Assembly: GCF_900109195.1 (NCBI RefSeq)
Contig: NZ_FNZG01000001.1
Coordinates: forward strand, 1,054,001 to 1,118,000
DNA from: Pseudooceanicola nitratireducens
GTDB lineage: Bacteria; Pseudomonadota; Alphaproteobacteria; Rhodobacterales; Rhodobacteraceae
DNA: 64,000 nucleotides
Direction of reading: 5' to 3'
Position numbers and translations under genes: made by a program. A model generated the notes under the pieces. It was not told the DNA's origin and ran no database searches. It saw only the letters and a program-made list of their open reading frames with translations. Shown here piece after piece: positions 27,976-37,293 of the stretch (position 1 is the first letter of the stretch; each line of letters starts with the position of its first letter).

Positions 27976-29367
27976 ATGGCCGCAACCTACGATTTTCTTG
28001 TCATCGGGGCCGGTCCCGGTGGCTACGTCGCCGCAATTCGGGCCGCCCAGCTGGGGCTGAAGGCCGCGGTGGTGGAACGCGAACACCTGGGCGGCATCTG
28101 CCTGAACTGGGGCTGCATCCCGACCAAGGCGCTGCTGCGGTCTTCCGAGGTGTTCCACCTGATGCACCGCGCCAAGGAATTCGGCCTGAGCGCGGACAAA
28201 ATCGACTATGATCTGCCGGCGGTGGTCAAACGGTCGCGCGGTGTGGCCAAGCAGATGGAAGGCGGGGTCAAGCACCTGCTGAAGAAGAACAAGGTCGACG
28301 TCGTCATGGGCGAGGCCCGGCTGGCCGGCAAAGGCAAGGTCAGCGTCAAGACCGACAAGGGCACGGAAGAGATCAGCGCCAAGCACATCGTCCTGGCCAC
28401 CGGTGCGCGGGCGCGGGAACTTCCGGGGCTCGAGGCGGATGGTGATCTGGTCTGGACCTACAAGCACGCGCTGAACCCGCCGCGGATGCCGAAGAAACTG
28501 CTGGTCATCGGCTCAGGCGCGATCGGCATCGAATTCGCCAGCTTCTACAACACGCTTGGGGCCGACACGACCGTGGTCGAGGTCATGGACCGCGTGCTGC
28601 CCGTCGAAGACGCCGAGATCAGCGCCTTCGCCAAGAAGCAGTTCGAAAAGCAGGGCATGAAGATCATGGAGAAGTCCATGGTCAAGCAGCTCGACCGTGC
28701 CAAGGGCAAGGTGACCGCCCATATCGAGGCCGGCGGAAAAGTTGAGAAAGTGGAATTCGATACGGTGATTTCCGCCGTGGGCATCGTCGGAAATGTCGAA
28801 AATCTGGGATTGGAAGAGGCCGGCGTGAAGGTCGACCGCACCCATGTGGTCACCGACGAATACTGCCGCACCGGCGTGGATGGCGTTTATGCCATCGGTG
28901 ACGTCGCCGGGGCCCCCTGGCTGGCGCACAAGGCCAGCCACGAAGGTGTTCTGGTCGCGGAATTCGCTGCCGGTGGCCACCCGCATCCGATCAAGCCGAA
29001 TTCGATCGCGGGCTGCACCTATTGCCATCCGCAGGTCGCCTCTGTCGGCCTGACCGAGGCCAAGGCGAAAGAGCAGGGCTACAAGGTCAAGGTCGGCAAG
29101 TTCCCCTTTATCGGCAATGGCAAGGCCGTCGCCCTGGGCGAACCCGAGGGGCTGGTGAAGACCGTCTTTGATGAAAAGACCGGAGAGCTTCTGGGTGCCC
29201 ATATGGTCGGTGCCGAAGTGACCGAGCTGATCCAAGGCTATGTGGTCGGCAGGGCGCTGGAAACCACCGAAGAAGACCTGATGAACACCGTCTTCCCGCA
29301 TCCCACGCTAAGCGAGATGATGCATGAATCCGTGCTCTCGGCCTATGGGCGCGCGATCCACATCTGA
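27976..29367 (+). CDS. lpdA: Dihydrolipoyl dehydrogenase (E3)
   Basis: A 463-residue FAD enzyme that reoxidises dihydrolipoamide for 2-oxoacid dehydrogenase or glycine cleavage complexes. It shows the FAD loop GAGPGGYVAAIRAAQLG, the redox disulfide C42/C47 (GGICLNWGCIPTKALL), the NAD loop VIGSGAIGIEFASFY and the C-terminal catalytic His-Glu (HPTLSEMMHES). The gene stands alone, away from any E1/E2 genes, between two terminators, with its own inverted repeat upstream, so which complex it serves is not shown here. Confidence 0.95.
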   Translation: MAATYDFLVIGAGPGGYVAAIRAAQLGLKAAVVEREHLGGICLNWGCIPTKALLRSSEVFHLMHRAKEFGLSADKIDYDLPAVVKRSRGVAKQMEGGVKHLLKKNKVDVVMGEARLAGKGKVSVKTDKGTEEISAKHIVLATGARARELPGLEADGDLVWTYKHALNPPRMPKKLLVIGSGAIGIEFASFYNTLGADTTVVEVMDRVLPVEDAEISAFAKKQFEKQGMKIMEKSMVKQLDRAKGKVTAHIEAGGKVEKVEFDTVISAVGIVGNVENLGLEEAGVKVDRTHVVTDEYCRTGVDGVYAIGDVAGAPWLAHKASHEGVLVAEFAAGGHPHPIKPNSIAGCTYCHPQVASVGLTEAKAKEQGYKVKVGKFPFIGNGKAVALGEPEGLVKTVFDEKTGELLGAHMVGAEVTELIQGYVVGRALETTEEDLMNTVFPHPTLSEMMHESVLSAYGRAIHI

Positions 29368-29391
29368 TTGATTTCCTTTCTGATTGTTCAG

Positions 29392-29430
29392 AATAACGCG
29401 GTCCCGACCCCCGGGGGCCGCGTTATTGTT
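29392..29430 (+). terminator. Terminator after lpdA
   Basis: AATAACGCGG and CCGCGTTATT form a 10-bp stem with a GC-rich loop, followed by TTGTTT. Confidence 0.8.
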
Positions 29431-29471
29431 TCCAGACTGTTTCCAAAATCGCGCTTTGGGATCCGCAAAGG

Positions 29472-29486
29472 TTAACGTAGGGTTAA
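29472..29486 (+). promoter_or_regulatory. CtrA-type site (TTAA-N7-TTAA)
   Basis: TTAACGTAGGGTTAA is a perfect full CtrA consensus, 56 bp before the start of the VPLPA-sorted protein. CtrA controls cell-cycle, motility and gene-transfer-agent genes in alphaproteobacteria. Confidence 0.6.
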
Positions 29487-29541
29487 TTTGTTATCTGTCT
29501 GGCCGGAGGCGTTTCTTCGGCAAGTTACCTGGGGGTATTTC

Positions 29542-30165
29542 ATGAGTATCAGAACAATAGTGGCCGCATTGGCCATGACCACAATCGCCAGTACGGCCGG
29601 CGCTGTCGCCGTCGTGAACGGCGGGTTCGAGGACCCGTCCGGCTCTGGTTCCTTCAACACATATTCGGCCGGATCAACGGCCTTGACCGGCTGGACGATC
29701 TCGGGGGCCAGCATCGACCACATCACCAATTATTGGCAGAACTCCGAAGGTCAGCGCAGCATCGACATGCAGGGGAACGGCGGCAACGCAACGATTTCCC
29801 AGTCGGTTTCTGGCTTCAGCGTCGGGCAAAGCTATACGCTGATGTTCGATATGGCCGGCAACCCGGCGGGCAATCCGGCGGTGAAAAAGCTGATCGCCAG
29901 CATCGGCGGCACCTCGGGGAGCTATACCTTCGACAAGACCGGCAAGACGCTGTCCGACATGGGATGGGAGACCATGACGCTAAGCTTCGTGGCCGGGGCG
30001 ACGACCCTGTCGCTGGCCTTCTCGGCGGACAATTCCGGCACCTCTTTCGGGCCGGCGCTGGACAACGTCCGGATCGTCGATGCGCCCGCGGTGCCGCTGC
30101 CGGCGGCGGGCTTCCTGCTGATCGGAGCCATTGGCGGCCTGGGCCTGATGCGCCGTAAAGGCTGA
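29542..30165 (+). CDS. Exported choice-of-anchor C-like protein with VPLPA sorting signal
   Basis: A 207-residue exported protein. An N-terminal signal peptide (MSIRTIVAALAMTTIASTAGAVA) leads into a beta-sandwich resembling choice-of-anchor C proteins (VVNGGFEDPSGSG, TALTGWTISGASIDHI, SIDMQGNGG). The C-terminus is a sorting signal: VPLPAAG, a hydrophobic stretch, then MRRKG, of the kind processed by exosortase-type enzymes. No exosortase gene is in the window. The start at 29542 gives a proper signal peptide. A CtrA-type site lies upstream. Confidence 0.85.
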   Translation: MSIRTIVAALAMTTIASTAGAVAVVNGGFEDPSGSGSFNTYSAGSTALTGWTISGASIDHITNYWQNSEGQRSIDMQGNGGNATISQSVSGFSVGQSYTLMFDMAGNPAGNPAVKKLIASIGGTSGSYTFDKTGKTLSDMGWETMTLSFVAGATTLSLAFSADNSGTSFGPALDNVRIVDAPAVPLPAAGFLLIGAIGGLGLMRRKG

Positions 30166-30188
30166 GCCGAGCCGATGAAGACGTGCTG

Positions 30189-30260
30189 GGGGGGCGCTGC
30201 CCCCCTGCAACAAAGCCATGGCTTTGTTGCTGCCCCCCGGGATATTTCTGGCAAGAGGAT
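30189..30260 (+). repeat. Dispersed intergenic element, copy 3, with two hairpins
   Basis: Hairpin A (GGGGGGC/GCCCCCC, loop GCT, 30189-30205) is followed by hairpin B, a perfect 22-bp palindrome at 30208-30229, and the tail CCCCCCGGGATATTTCTGGC running to 30260. Confidence 0.75.
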
Positions 30261-30284
30261 GTCAGGGGACGTGAAGGGGGGGCG

Positions 30285-30845
30285 ATGCCCAGTCTGAACA
30301 GGATTGTCATGCGGCGCGAAAGCCGCGCCTGGATCAATGCGCTTGGTCCCAAGTCCCTGCGCGTGGCCGAGATCAGCGGCAAATGGGGCAGTTATTTTCC
30401 GTTTCGCAGCTATGACGTCTTTCGCTATCCCGAGCATGATATCTGCGAGGGGCCTTTTCGCGACGCCGAAGGCAAGGTGCGGAAATTCGACCTGGTGATC
30501 GCCGACCAAGTCTGGGAACACCTGGACCGCCCCTATGCGGCGACCCGCAATGTATTGAAGATGCTGAGAAAGGGCGGGCATTTCTATATTGCCACGCCCT
30601 TCTTCATTCCCTTCCATGCTGCGCCGGTCGATTGTTCGCGCTGGTCCGCGCGCGGCCTGACCAACCTGCTGATCGAAGCGGGCTTTGCCCCCGAAGGGAT
30701 CCGGGCCGAGCAATGGGGCAATCGGGCGGCGGCGCGGCGCAATCTTGAGCAGCCCTGGCCGCCCGAGCATGATGCGCAGGCGGATGACCTGACGAACGAT
30801 CCAGAGTTCCCGCTGACGGCCTGGGCCCTGGCGCAGAAGCTGTGA
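30285..30845 (+). CDS. SAM-dependent methyltransferase-like protein
   Basis: A 186-residue protein of the class I methyltransferase type: FDLVIADQVWEHLDRPYAATRNVLKMLRKGGHFYIATPFF (residues about 65-105) is the usual motif II/III region. The N-terminal glycine loop (RVAEISGKWG) is present but weaker than usual. The start at 30285 has a run of Gs (GGGGGGGCG) as ribosome-binding site. Substrate unknown. Confidence 0.8.
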   Translation: MPSLNRIVMRRESRAWINALGPKSLRVAEISGKWGSYFPFRSYDVFRYPEHDICEGPFRDAEGKVRKFDLVIADQVWEHLDRPYAATRNVLKMLRKGGHFYIATPFFIPFHAAPVDCSRWSARGLTNLLIEAGFAPEGIRAEQWGNRAAARRNLEQPWPPEHDAQADDLTNDPEFPLTAWALAQKL

Positions 30846-30909
30846 CAGGGGCCTTCGTGGGGGCCTTCGCAGGGGGCTAGGCCAGGGGGGCGGCGCGTCT
30901 GCGGAAAAA

Positions 30910-31266
30910 TCAGGCGCGCTCGACCGCGCCGCCGGCCTGGCACCAATGGCCGAAGCCGCCGATGTTGTGCACGTCCTTATATCCCAGCCGGTCCAGGATC
31001 GTCTTGGCCGAGGATGACCGCCCGCCAGAGGCGCAATAGACCCCGATCCGGGCCGAGCGGTCGAGCAGGGGGTCATAGTCCGGGTGGCGGGGATCGGCGC
31101 GGAACTGAAGCATCATCAGGGGGATATGCAGCGCGCCCCTGGCCTTGCCGCTGGCCGCGACCTCGGCGTGTTCGCGCACGTCGATCACGATCGTGCCGTC
31201 GGGGGCGGTGACGAAATCCCGGGCGGTCAGCCCGGCGGGGGCAGAGCGGGTGAGAAAATTGAACAT
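30910..31266 (-). CDS. Rhodanese-like domain protein
   Basis: A 118-residue single rhodanese domain with the active cysteine C78 in VYCASGGRSS and the usual IDVREHAEVAASG and ALHIPL motifs. Such proteins move sulfane sulfur or act in detoxification. The start at 31266 (MFNFLTRSAP) fits the family; the frame is open far upstream only because it runs antisense to uvrA. It is divergent from uvrA. Confidence 0.9.
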   Translation of the reverse strand: MFNFLTRSAPAGLTARDFVTAPDGTIVIDVREHAEVAASGKARGALHIPLMMLQFRADPRHPDYDPLLDRSARIGVYCASGGRSSSAKTILDRLGYKDVHNIGGFGHWCQAGGAVERA

Positions 31267-31345
31267 GGTCGTTTCCTTGAACCTGTCATGTCGGTTGAGC
31301 TCTACATAACATTCGAAATCATGAATGTGAAGGGGTGCTGCGATA

Positions 31346-31360
31346 GTTCCCTGTTTGTTC
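31346..31360 (+). promoter_or_regulatory. SOS (LexA) box of uvrA
   Basis: GTTCCCTGTTTGTTC matches the alphaproteobacterial LexA operator GTTC-N7-GTTC exactly and lies 66 bp before the uvrA start. Confidence 0.85.
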
Positions 31361-31425
31361 TTCATTTTCACTTGGAACGGCGGGCCACCTAAACTATTTC
31401 TTAGGCACTCACTGCCGGGGGTATC

Positions 31426-34314
31426 ATGGCCGAGCTGAAGAACATCGAAGTGCGCGGCGCGCGCGAACATAACCTCAAGAACATCGACGTGGATATTCCG
31501 CGCAACGAACTGGTTGTTATCACGGGGCTTTCCGGGTCGGGGAAGTCGTCGCTTGCCTTCGATACGATTTATGCGGAAGGCCAACGCCGGTACGTGGAAT
31601 CGCTGTCGGCCTATGCGCGCCAGTTCCTCGACATGATGGAAAAGCCGGACGTGGATCACATTGCCGGCCTGTCTCCGGCGATTTCGATCGAACAGAAGAC
31701 GACCTCGAAGAACCCGCGGTCGACCGTTGGCACGGTGACCGAGATCTACGACTATCTTCGTCTGCTCTTTGCCCGCGTCGGCACGCCCTATTCCCCCGCC
31801 ACCGGCGACCCGATCGAAGCCCAGCAGGTCCAGGACATGGTCGACCGTGTCATGGGTATGGAGGAGGGCACCCGCGGCTATCTTCTGGCCCCGATCATCC
31901 GCGACCGGAAGGGAGAATATAAGAAGGAATTCCAAGAGCTTCGGAAGCAGGGTTTCCAGCGGGTCAAGGTCGACGGGTCCTTCTATGACCTCGATGAGCC
32001 GCCGGTGCTGGACAAGAAGTTCCGCCATGACATCGACGTGGTCGTGGACCGGATCGTGGTGCGCGAAGGGATGGAGACCCGGCTGGCCGACAGTTTCCGC
32101 ACCGCGCTGGACCTGGCCGACGGGATCGCCATCCTGGAAACCGCGCCGCGCGCCGGGGACGACGGGATCGAGCCCGAGCCGGAGCGGATCACGTTTTCCG
32201 AGAAATTTGCCTGCCCGGTCAGCGGCTTCACCATCCCCGAGATCGAACCGCGGCTGTTTTCCTTCAACGCGCCTTTCGGGGCCTGCCCCGATTGCGGCGG
32301 CCTTGGGGTTGAGCTGTTCTTTGATGAACGGCTGGTGGTGCCGGATTCCACCCTGAAGATTGCCGACGGCGCGCTGGCCCCCTGGCGCAAGGGCAAGTCG
32401 CCCTATTTCCTTCAGACGATCGAGGCCATCGCGAAGCATTACGAATTCGACAAGAAGACCCGCTGGAAGGATTTGCCCGCCCATGTGCAGCAGGTGTTCC
32501 TGTACGGGTCGGGCGATGAGGAAATCCCCTTCCGCTATGACGAAGGCGGGCGCGTCTACCAGGTGTCGCGCACCTTCGAGGGCGTCATCCCCAACATGGA
32601 ACGCCGCTATCGCGAGACCGACAGCAACTGGATCCGCGAAGAATTCGAGCAATATCAGAACAATCGCCACTGCGGCACCTGCGACGGCTATCGCCTGAAA
32701 CAAGAGGCGCTGGCGGTCAAGATCGGCTCCAAGCCTGATCTGCTGCACATTGGCCAGGTGGTCCAGATGTCCATCCGCGAGGCCTATGACTGGTGTCAGA
32801 CGGTGCCTGACCACCTGACCAATCAAAAGAACGAAATCGCCCGCGCGATCCTGAAGGAAATCCGCGAACGGCTGGGGTTCCTGAACAACGTGGGCCTGGA
32901 ATACCTGACCCTGTCGCGCAATTCCGGCACGCTGAGCGGCGGTGAAAGCCAGCGGATCCGCCTGGCCAGCCAGATCGGGTCCGGCCTGACGGGCGTGCTG
33001 TACGTGTTGGACGAACCTTCGATCGGGTTGCACCAGCGCGACAATGGCCGCCTGCTGACGACGCTGAAAAACCTGCGCGATCAGGGCAATACGGTCATCG
33101 TGGTCGAACACGACGAAGAAGCCATCCGCGAGGCGGATTACGTTTTCGACATCGGCCCGGGGGCGGGGGTGCACGGCGGCGCAGTGGTGTCCCATGGCAC
33201 GCCGCAGCAGGTGGCCGACGATCCGGCCAGCCTGACCGGGCAATACCTGTCCGGCACGCGCGAAATCGCCGTGCCCGCCACGCGGCGCAAGGGCAACAAG
33301 AAGAAGATCACCGTGGTCAAGGCGACCGGCAACAACCTGAAAGAGGTGACGGCCGATTTCCCCTTGGGCAAGTTCGTCTGCGTGACTGGCGTGTCGGGCG
33401 GCGGCAAGTCGACCCTGACGATTGAAACGCTGTTCAAGACCGCCTCGATGCGGCTGAACGGGGCGCGCCAGACGCCCGCGCCCTGCGAGACGATCAAGGG
33501 GCTGGAACACCTGGACAAGGTCATCGACATCGACCAGCGGCCGATTGGCCGGACGCCCCGGTCGAACCCCGCGACCTACACCGGGGCCTTCACCCCGATC
33601 CGTGACTGGTTCGCCGGCCTGCCCGAGGCCAAGGCGCGCGGCTACAAGCCCGGGCGCTTCAGCTTCAACGTCAAGGGCGGCCGGTGCGAGGCCTGCCAGG
33701 GCGACGGTGTCATCAAGATCGAGATGCACTTTCTGCCGGACGTCTACGTCACCTGCGAAACCTGCCAGGGCGCGCGTTACAACCGCGAAACGCTTGAGAT
33801 CAAGTTCAAGGGCAAGAGCATCGCGGACGTGCTCGACATGACGGTCGAGGACGCGCAGGAGTTCTTCCAGGCCGTGCCCTCGATCCGGGAAAAGATGGAT
33901 GCGCTGGTCCGTGTCGGCCTTGGCTATATCAAGGTTGGCCAGCAGGCGACGACCCTGTCCGGGGGCGAGGCGCAGAGGGTCAAGCTGTCGAAGGAACTGG
34001 CAAAACGCTCCACGGGCCGCACGCTGTATATCCTGGACGAACCGACCACCGGCCTGCACTTTGAAGACGTGCGCAAGCTATTGGAAGTGCTGCATGAACT
34101 GGTCGAACAGGGCAATTCGGTCATCGTGATCGAACACAATCTGGACGTCATCAAGACCGCCGACTGGCTGATCGACATCGGCCCCGAGGGCGGCGACGGA
34201 GGAGGCGAGGTCGTGGCGACCGGCACCCCCGAGGACGTGGCCAAGGTCGAACGCAGCCATACCGGCCGCTACCTGATCCCGATGCTGAACGCCGGAAAGG
34301 TTGCCGCCGAATAG
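31426..34314 (+). CDS. uvrA: Excinuclease ABC subunit A
   Basis: A 962-residue ATPase that finds helix-distorting DNA damage and loads UvrB. Both ABC units are complete: Walker [13 protein letters not shown] and [13 protein letters not shown], signature motifs [13 protein letters not shown] and [13 protein letters not shown], and Walker [10 protein letters not shown] and ILDEPTTGL. Zinc fingers are [10 protein letters not shown] with its partners, and [14 protein letters not shown] with CETCQG. A LexA box upstream indicates SOS induction. Confidence 0.97.
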   Translation: MAELKNIEVRGAREHNLKNIDVDIPRNELVVITGLSGSGKSSLAFDTIYAEGQRRYVESLSAYARQFLDMMEKPDVDHIAGLSPAISIEQKTTSKNPRSTVGTVTEIYDYLRLLFARVGTPYSPATGDPIEAQQVQDMVDRVMGMEEGTRGYLLAPIIRDRKGEYKKEFQELRKQGFQRVKVDGSFYDLDEPPVLDKKFRHDIDVVVDRIVVREGMETRLADSFRTALDLADGIAILETAPRAGDDGIEPEPERITFSEKFACPVSGFTIPEIEPRLFSFNAPFGACPDCGGLGVELFFDERLVVPDSTLKIADGALAPWRKGKSPYFLQTIEAIAKHYEFDKKTRWKDLPAHVQQVFLYGSGDEEIPFRYDEGGRVYQVSRTFEGVIPNMERRYRETDSNWIREEFEQYQNNRHCGTCDGYRLKQEALAVKIGSKPDLLHIGQVVQMSIREAYDWCQTVPDHLTNQKNEIARAILKEIRERLGFLNNVGLEYLTLSRNSGTLSGGESQRIRLASQIGSGLTGVLYVLDEPSIGLHQRDNGRLLTTLKNLRDQGNTVIVVEHDEEAIREADYVFDIGPGAGVHGGAVVSHGTPQQVADDPASLTGQYLSGTREIAVPATRRKGNKKKITVVKATGNNLKEVTADFPLGKFVCVTGVSGGGKSTLTIETLFKTASMRLNGARQTPAPCETIKGLEHLDKVIDIDQRPIGRTPRSNPATYTGAFTPIRDWFAGLPEAKARGYKPGRFSFNVKGGRCEACQGDGVIKIEMHFLPDVYVTCETCQGARYNRETLEIKFKGKSIADVLDMTVEDAQEFFQAVPSIREKMDALVRVGLGYIKVGQQATTLSGGEAQRVKLSKELAKRSTGRTLYILDEPTTGLHFEDVRKLLEVLHELVEQGNSVIVIEHNLDVIKTADWLIDIGPEGGDGGGEVVATGTPEDVAKVERSHTGRYLIPMLNAGKVAAE

Positions 34315-34371
34315 GCACCTGTGACGGGCGTCCTGCGGGGCGCCCGCTAAACCCCCCGGGCACCCACGCGA

Positions 34372-34815
34372 TCAGCGCGTTACGCGGGTCTGGATATGCG
34401 GATTGACGAAGTCGAGCACGATCCGGTCGTCAAGATCGGCGCGATAGATTTCTCGTCCGACGGTGAAATAGACCCAGCCATCGCGGGGGCTGGGAAGGCC
34501 GTAGCGGCCGGGGTTCATCAGAACCATCACCTCGGCCGGCAGGATGTCACCGTCTTCATAGCTGCGTTCGATCGGGGGCACGCGCCGGGCGCTGACACGC
34601 TTGAACCGCTTTTCGATCGCGGCGGGACTGTTGCGCGGCTCTTCCTCTGCGGCGGGGGCCTCGGGTTCGATCGTTGGCAGATCGGCGCGCGGCACCTGAA
34701 TGCGGTCCGGCCCCACGTACAGGCATTTGATGTTCGTCCCCTGCGTCGCGCATTGCGCGAAAGCCGGCGTCGAAAACGCGGCCAGGATCAGGGCGGAACA
34801 GGTCAGACGCAGCAT
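34372..34815 (-). CDS. Small exported protein of unknown function
   Basis: A 147-residue protein with a signal peptide (MLRLTCSALILAAFSTPAFA) and a proline/glutamate-rich middle. The C-terminal part (DGWVYFTVGREIYRADLDDRIVLDFV) resembles the repeats of small periplasmic RcnB-like proteins, but weakly. It is followed upstream on the same strand by another exported protein of similar build (34919-35311). Role unknown. Confidence 0.72.
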   Translation of the reverse strand: MLRLTCSALILAAFSTPAFAQCATQGTNIKCLYVGPDRIQVPRADLPTIEPEAPAAEEEPRNSPAAIEKRFKRVSARRVPPIERSYEDGDILPAEVMVLMNPGRYGLPSPRDGWVYFTVGREIYRADLDDRIVLDFVNPHIQTRVTR

Positions 34816-34918
34816 GCGGGGTCTCCGGACGGGGCGGAAGGTGCTATTGGGACAGGTCCAATATGGCACGGGAAATGCCTTTGAACAAAGGCACTTCCCC
34901 ATGTTTCGACGGAAACAC

Positions 34919-35311
34919 TCAGTTCAGGATGTTGGACACGGCCCCGATCAGCGCGATTACTTCGCTGGTTTCGCGGTCCACCTGAATAACCTGACCGTCG
35001 ACGCGGTAATAGGTGCCATAGGGGTCGAGCCCGTAGCCGCCGGGATCGCGCACAAGGATATAGCGGCTGCCGTAATAGGACCCGTCCAGCCTGTCACCGA
35101 CGCGCGGCATCGTGTGTTCGACCATCTTTCTAGCCTGATTTTTAACTTGTCCGGGCGGCACGCAGGCGGGGCTTTTCTTGGCCAGACCCGGCGGGCAGCT
35201 TTGCGCATGACCCGGGGCGGCACCGTGGTGCGCGGGGCCGTTGCCCGGTTTGGCAAGGGCGGGAAGCGGGGCCGCAAGGGCGGCCATCATGGGAAGGATC
35301 AGCAGTTTCAT
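34919..35311 (-). CDS. RcnB-like small periplasmic protein
   Basis: A 130-residue exported protein: signal peptide MKLLILPMMAALAAPLPALA, then a histidine/proline-rich stretch and a C-terminal YYRVDGQVIQVDRETSEVIAL that fits the RcnB-like pattern of nickel/cobalt homeostasis proteins. Two cysteines (SCPPG and ACVPPG) lie in the middle. The start at 35311 was preferred to an ATG at 35338 because it begins a proper signal peptide. Role in this organism is not shown. Confidence 0.72.
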   Translation of the reverse strand: MKLLILPMMAALAAPLPALAKPGNGPAHHGAAPGHAQSCPPGLAKKSPACVPPGQVKNQARKMVEHTMPRVGDRLDGSYYGSRYILVRDPGGYGLDPYGTYYRVDGQVIQVDRETSEVIALIGAVSNILN

Positions 35312-35395
35312 GGCAAACTCCGTTCGTTTGCGGATCAACGCGGGGCTTGCACATGGGGTTCCCGCCGTGACGGAAACCCCAGACTTAACGGGCGG

Positions 35396-36268
35396 TTATC
35401 CGCGCGAGCGGCTTTCGAACCGGGGCAGCATGGCGCTGAAGTCGCGGCCCTTGCCGTCTTCGTCCTCGACGAAGCGGGCGTAAAGGTCCATGGCCACCTG
35501 GCCCATGGGGGTGTCGGCATCCGCGGCCTCGGCGGCCTGCTGCGACAGGCGCAGGTCCTTCAGCATCAGATCGGCGGCAAAGCCGGGCTTGTACCCGTTG
35601 TCCGCAGGCGATTGCGGGCCGACGCCGGGCGCGGGGCAATAGGCGTTCATCGACCAGGAATACCCCGAAGACGTGCTGACCACATCGAACATCGCCTGCC
35701 GGTCCAGCCCCAGCTTGTCCGCCAGGGCAAAGGCTTCGCAGGTGGCGATCATGGTCACGCCCAGGATCATGTTGTTGCAGATCTTGGCCGCCTGACCGTT
35801 GCCCGAAGGCCCGCAATGCACCGCCTTCTGGCCCATGATGTCGAACAGCGGCCCGGCCTTGGCGAACCCGTCCTCGGCCCCGCCGACCATGAAGGTGAGC
35901 GTGCCGCCCTGGGCCCCGCCAACCCCGCCCGAGACCGGCGCATCCAGCGGCAGGATCCCCGCCGCCTGCGCCTGATCGGCCACCGCCCGCGCGCTTTCCA
36001 CGTCAACGGTCGAGCAATCCAGAAAGACCGCGCCGCGGTGCATGGCAGGCAGGATCTGATCCGCGACGGCGCGCAGGATCTGACCGTTCGGCAGCATGGT
36101 GATGACCACATCTGCCCCTTTTGCGGCCCCTGCGGCGCTTTCTGCCTGCGCCACCCCGTCGATTGCGACGCCTGCGGTGTCGAAGCCGGTTACCTCATGT
36201 CCCGCCTTTGCCAGGTTGGCCGCCATCGGGCCGCCCATGTTGCCCAGGCCGATGAATGCGATCTTCAT
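35396..36268 (-). CDS. mmsB: 3-hydroxyisobutyrate dehydrogenase
   Basis: A 290-residue NAD-dependent enzyme that oxidises 3-hydroxyisobutyrate to methylmalonate semialdehyde in valine breakdown. It has the N-terminal dinucleotide loop IGLGNMGGPMAANLAKAGH, the substrate motif LDAPVSGGVGGAQGGTLTFM and the catalytic lysine region GNGQAAKICNNMILG. It is the last gene of a minus-strand operon after acyl-CoA dehydrogenase and the hydratase-like hydrolase; the spacing to the latter is two bases. Confidence 0.94.
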   Translation of the reverse strand: MKIAFIGLGNMGGPMAANLAKAGHEVTGFDTAGVAIDGVAQAESAAGAAKGADVVITMLPNGQILRAVADQILPAMHRGAVFLDCSTVDVESARAVADQAQAAGILPLDAPVSGGVGGAQGGTLTFMVGGAEDGFAKAGPLFDIMGQKAVHCGPSGNGQAAKICNNMILGVTMIATCEAFALADKLGLDRQAMFDVVSTSSGYSWSMNAYCPAPGVGPQSPADNGYKPGFAADLMLKDLRLSQQAAEAADADTPMGQVAMDLYARFVEDEDGKGRDFSAMLPRFESRSRG

Positions 36269-36270
36269 TG

Positions 36271-37293
36271 TTAGTCCTCCTCGAATGTCAGGTCGCGGGG
36301 CAGGGGGGCGAGGATCGCCTGCACCTCATCCCGCGTCACATGTGTGTGTTTCCACTGCGGATTTCTGTCGCGGTCGATGATCTGGGCACGGATGCCTTCC
36401 AGAAAATCGCCATGCTCCATCGCGCGGGCGGTAAAGCGGTATTCCAGCGTCAGAGCGGTGCGGATGTCCTGAACGCCGTCAAGCCGGTCCAGCATTTCAA
36501 GCGTCGCCGCCATGGCAAGAGGAGAGTTCCGCCGCAGCGCCTTCAGGGCCGAGGCGGCGAAATCGCCCTCCATTCCCTCCAGCCGGGTCAGGATCTGATC
36601 CAGCGGGCCGACAAATGCCGTATCAATCTGCGCCTGCACATCGGCCAGCGGGGTCTCCAGCCCGTCAGTCGAGGGCGGCAGGGCGCTGATATCGCCGGTT
36701 TCTTCCAGACGGGCGATCAGCGCGGGCCAGTCGGCGCGCGGCACATGGCGGTCGGCAAAGCCCGCCCGGATCGCATCGCCCGGACCCATGCGCGCAGCGG
36801 TCAGCCCCAGATAGGCCCCCAGACGCCCCGGCGCGCGCGCCAGAAGCAGCGACCCGCCCACATCCGGCACCAGCCCGATGCCGCATTCCGGCATGGCGAT
36901 CTGGGTGCTGTCATCCACGACTCGGTGCGCCACGTGACAGCCGACGCCGACGCCGCCGCCCATGACAAAGCCCTGCATGAAGCTGACCACCGGCTTGGCA
37001 TATTCCGCCAGCCGCGCATTCAGCCGGTATTCGTCGCGCCAGAAGGTCTGACCAAAGGCGTAATCGCCCTGAAGCCCGTGGTCATACAGCTGCTGGATAT
37101 CGCCGCCGGCGCAGAACGCCTTGTCGCCCTCGGCGTCGATCACCACCAGCGCAACGCGGTCGTCCCCGGCCCAGTCCTTCAGCGCGGCATCAATCGCCAT
37201 CGCCATGTCATAGGTCAGCGAATTCAGCGCCTTGGGCCGGGTCAGGGTGATCCGTCCGGCGCGGCCCGTGATGCGGATGTCGATATCGCTCAT
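36271..37293 (-). CDS. 3-hydroxyisobutyryl-CoA hydrolase (enoyl-CoA hydratase family)
   Basis: A 340-residue crotonase-fold enzyme. The length and the motifs FCAGGDIQQLYDHG, GFVMGGGVGVGCHVAHRV and MPECGIGLVPDVGGSLLLARAPG match the hydrolase branch rather than plain hydratases. It should cleave 3-hydroxyisobutyryl-CoA in the valine pathway, supported by its place between the acyl-CoA dehydrogenase (4-base overlap) and mmsB. Confidence 0.9.
   Translation of the reverse strand: MSDIDIRITGRAGRITLTRPKALNSLTYDMAMAIDAALKDWAGDDRVALVVIDAEGDKAFCAGGDIQQLYDHGLQGDYAFGQTFWRDEYRLNARLAEYAKPVVSFMQGFVMGGGVGVGCHVAHRVVDDSTQIAMPECGIGLVPDVGGSLLLARAPGRLGAYLGLTAARMGPGDAIRAGFADRHVPRADWPALIARLEETGDISALPPSTDGLETPLADVQAQIDTAFVGPLDQILTRLEGMEGDFAASALKALRRNSPLAMAATLEMLDRLDGVQDIRTALTLEYRFTARAMEHGDFLEGIRAQIIDRDRNPQWKHTHVTRDEVQAILAPLPRDLTFEED

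Noticed and set aside
31267-34059. Open frame antisense to uvrA continuing into the rhodanese gene
   Set aside because: Only the last 118 codons resemble a protein (rhodanese); the rest is a shadow of uvrA.
34326-34346. GGGCG/CGCCC hairpin after uvrA as terminator
   Set aside because: Short stem, large loop and no T-run.
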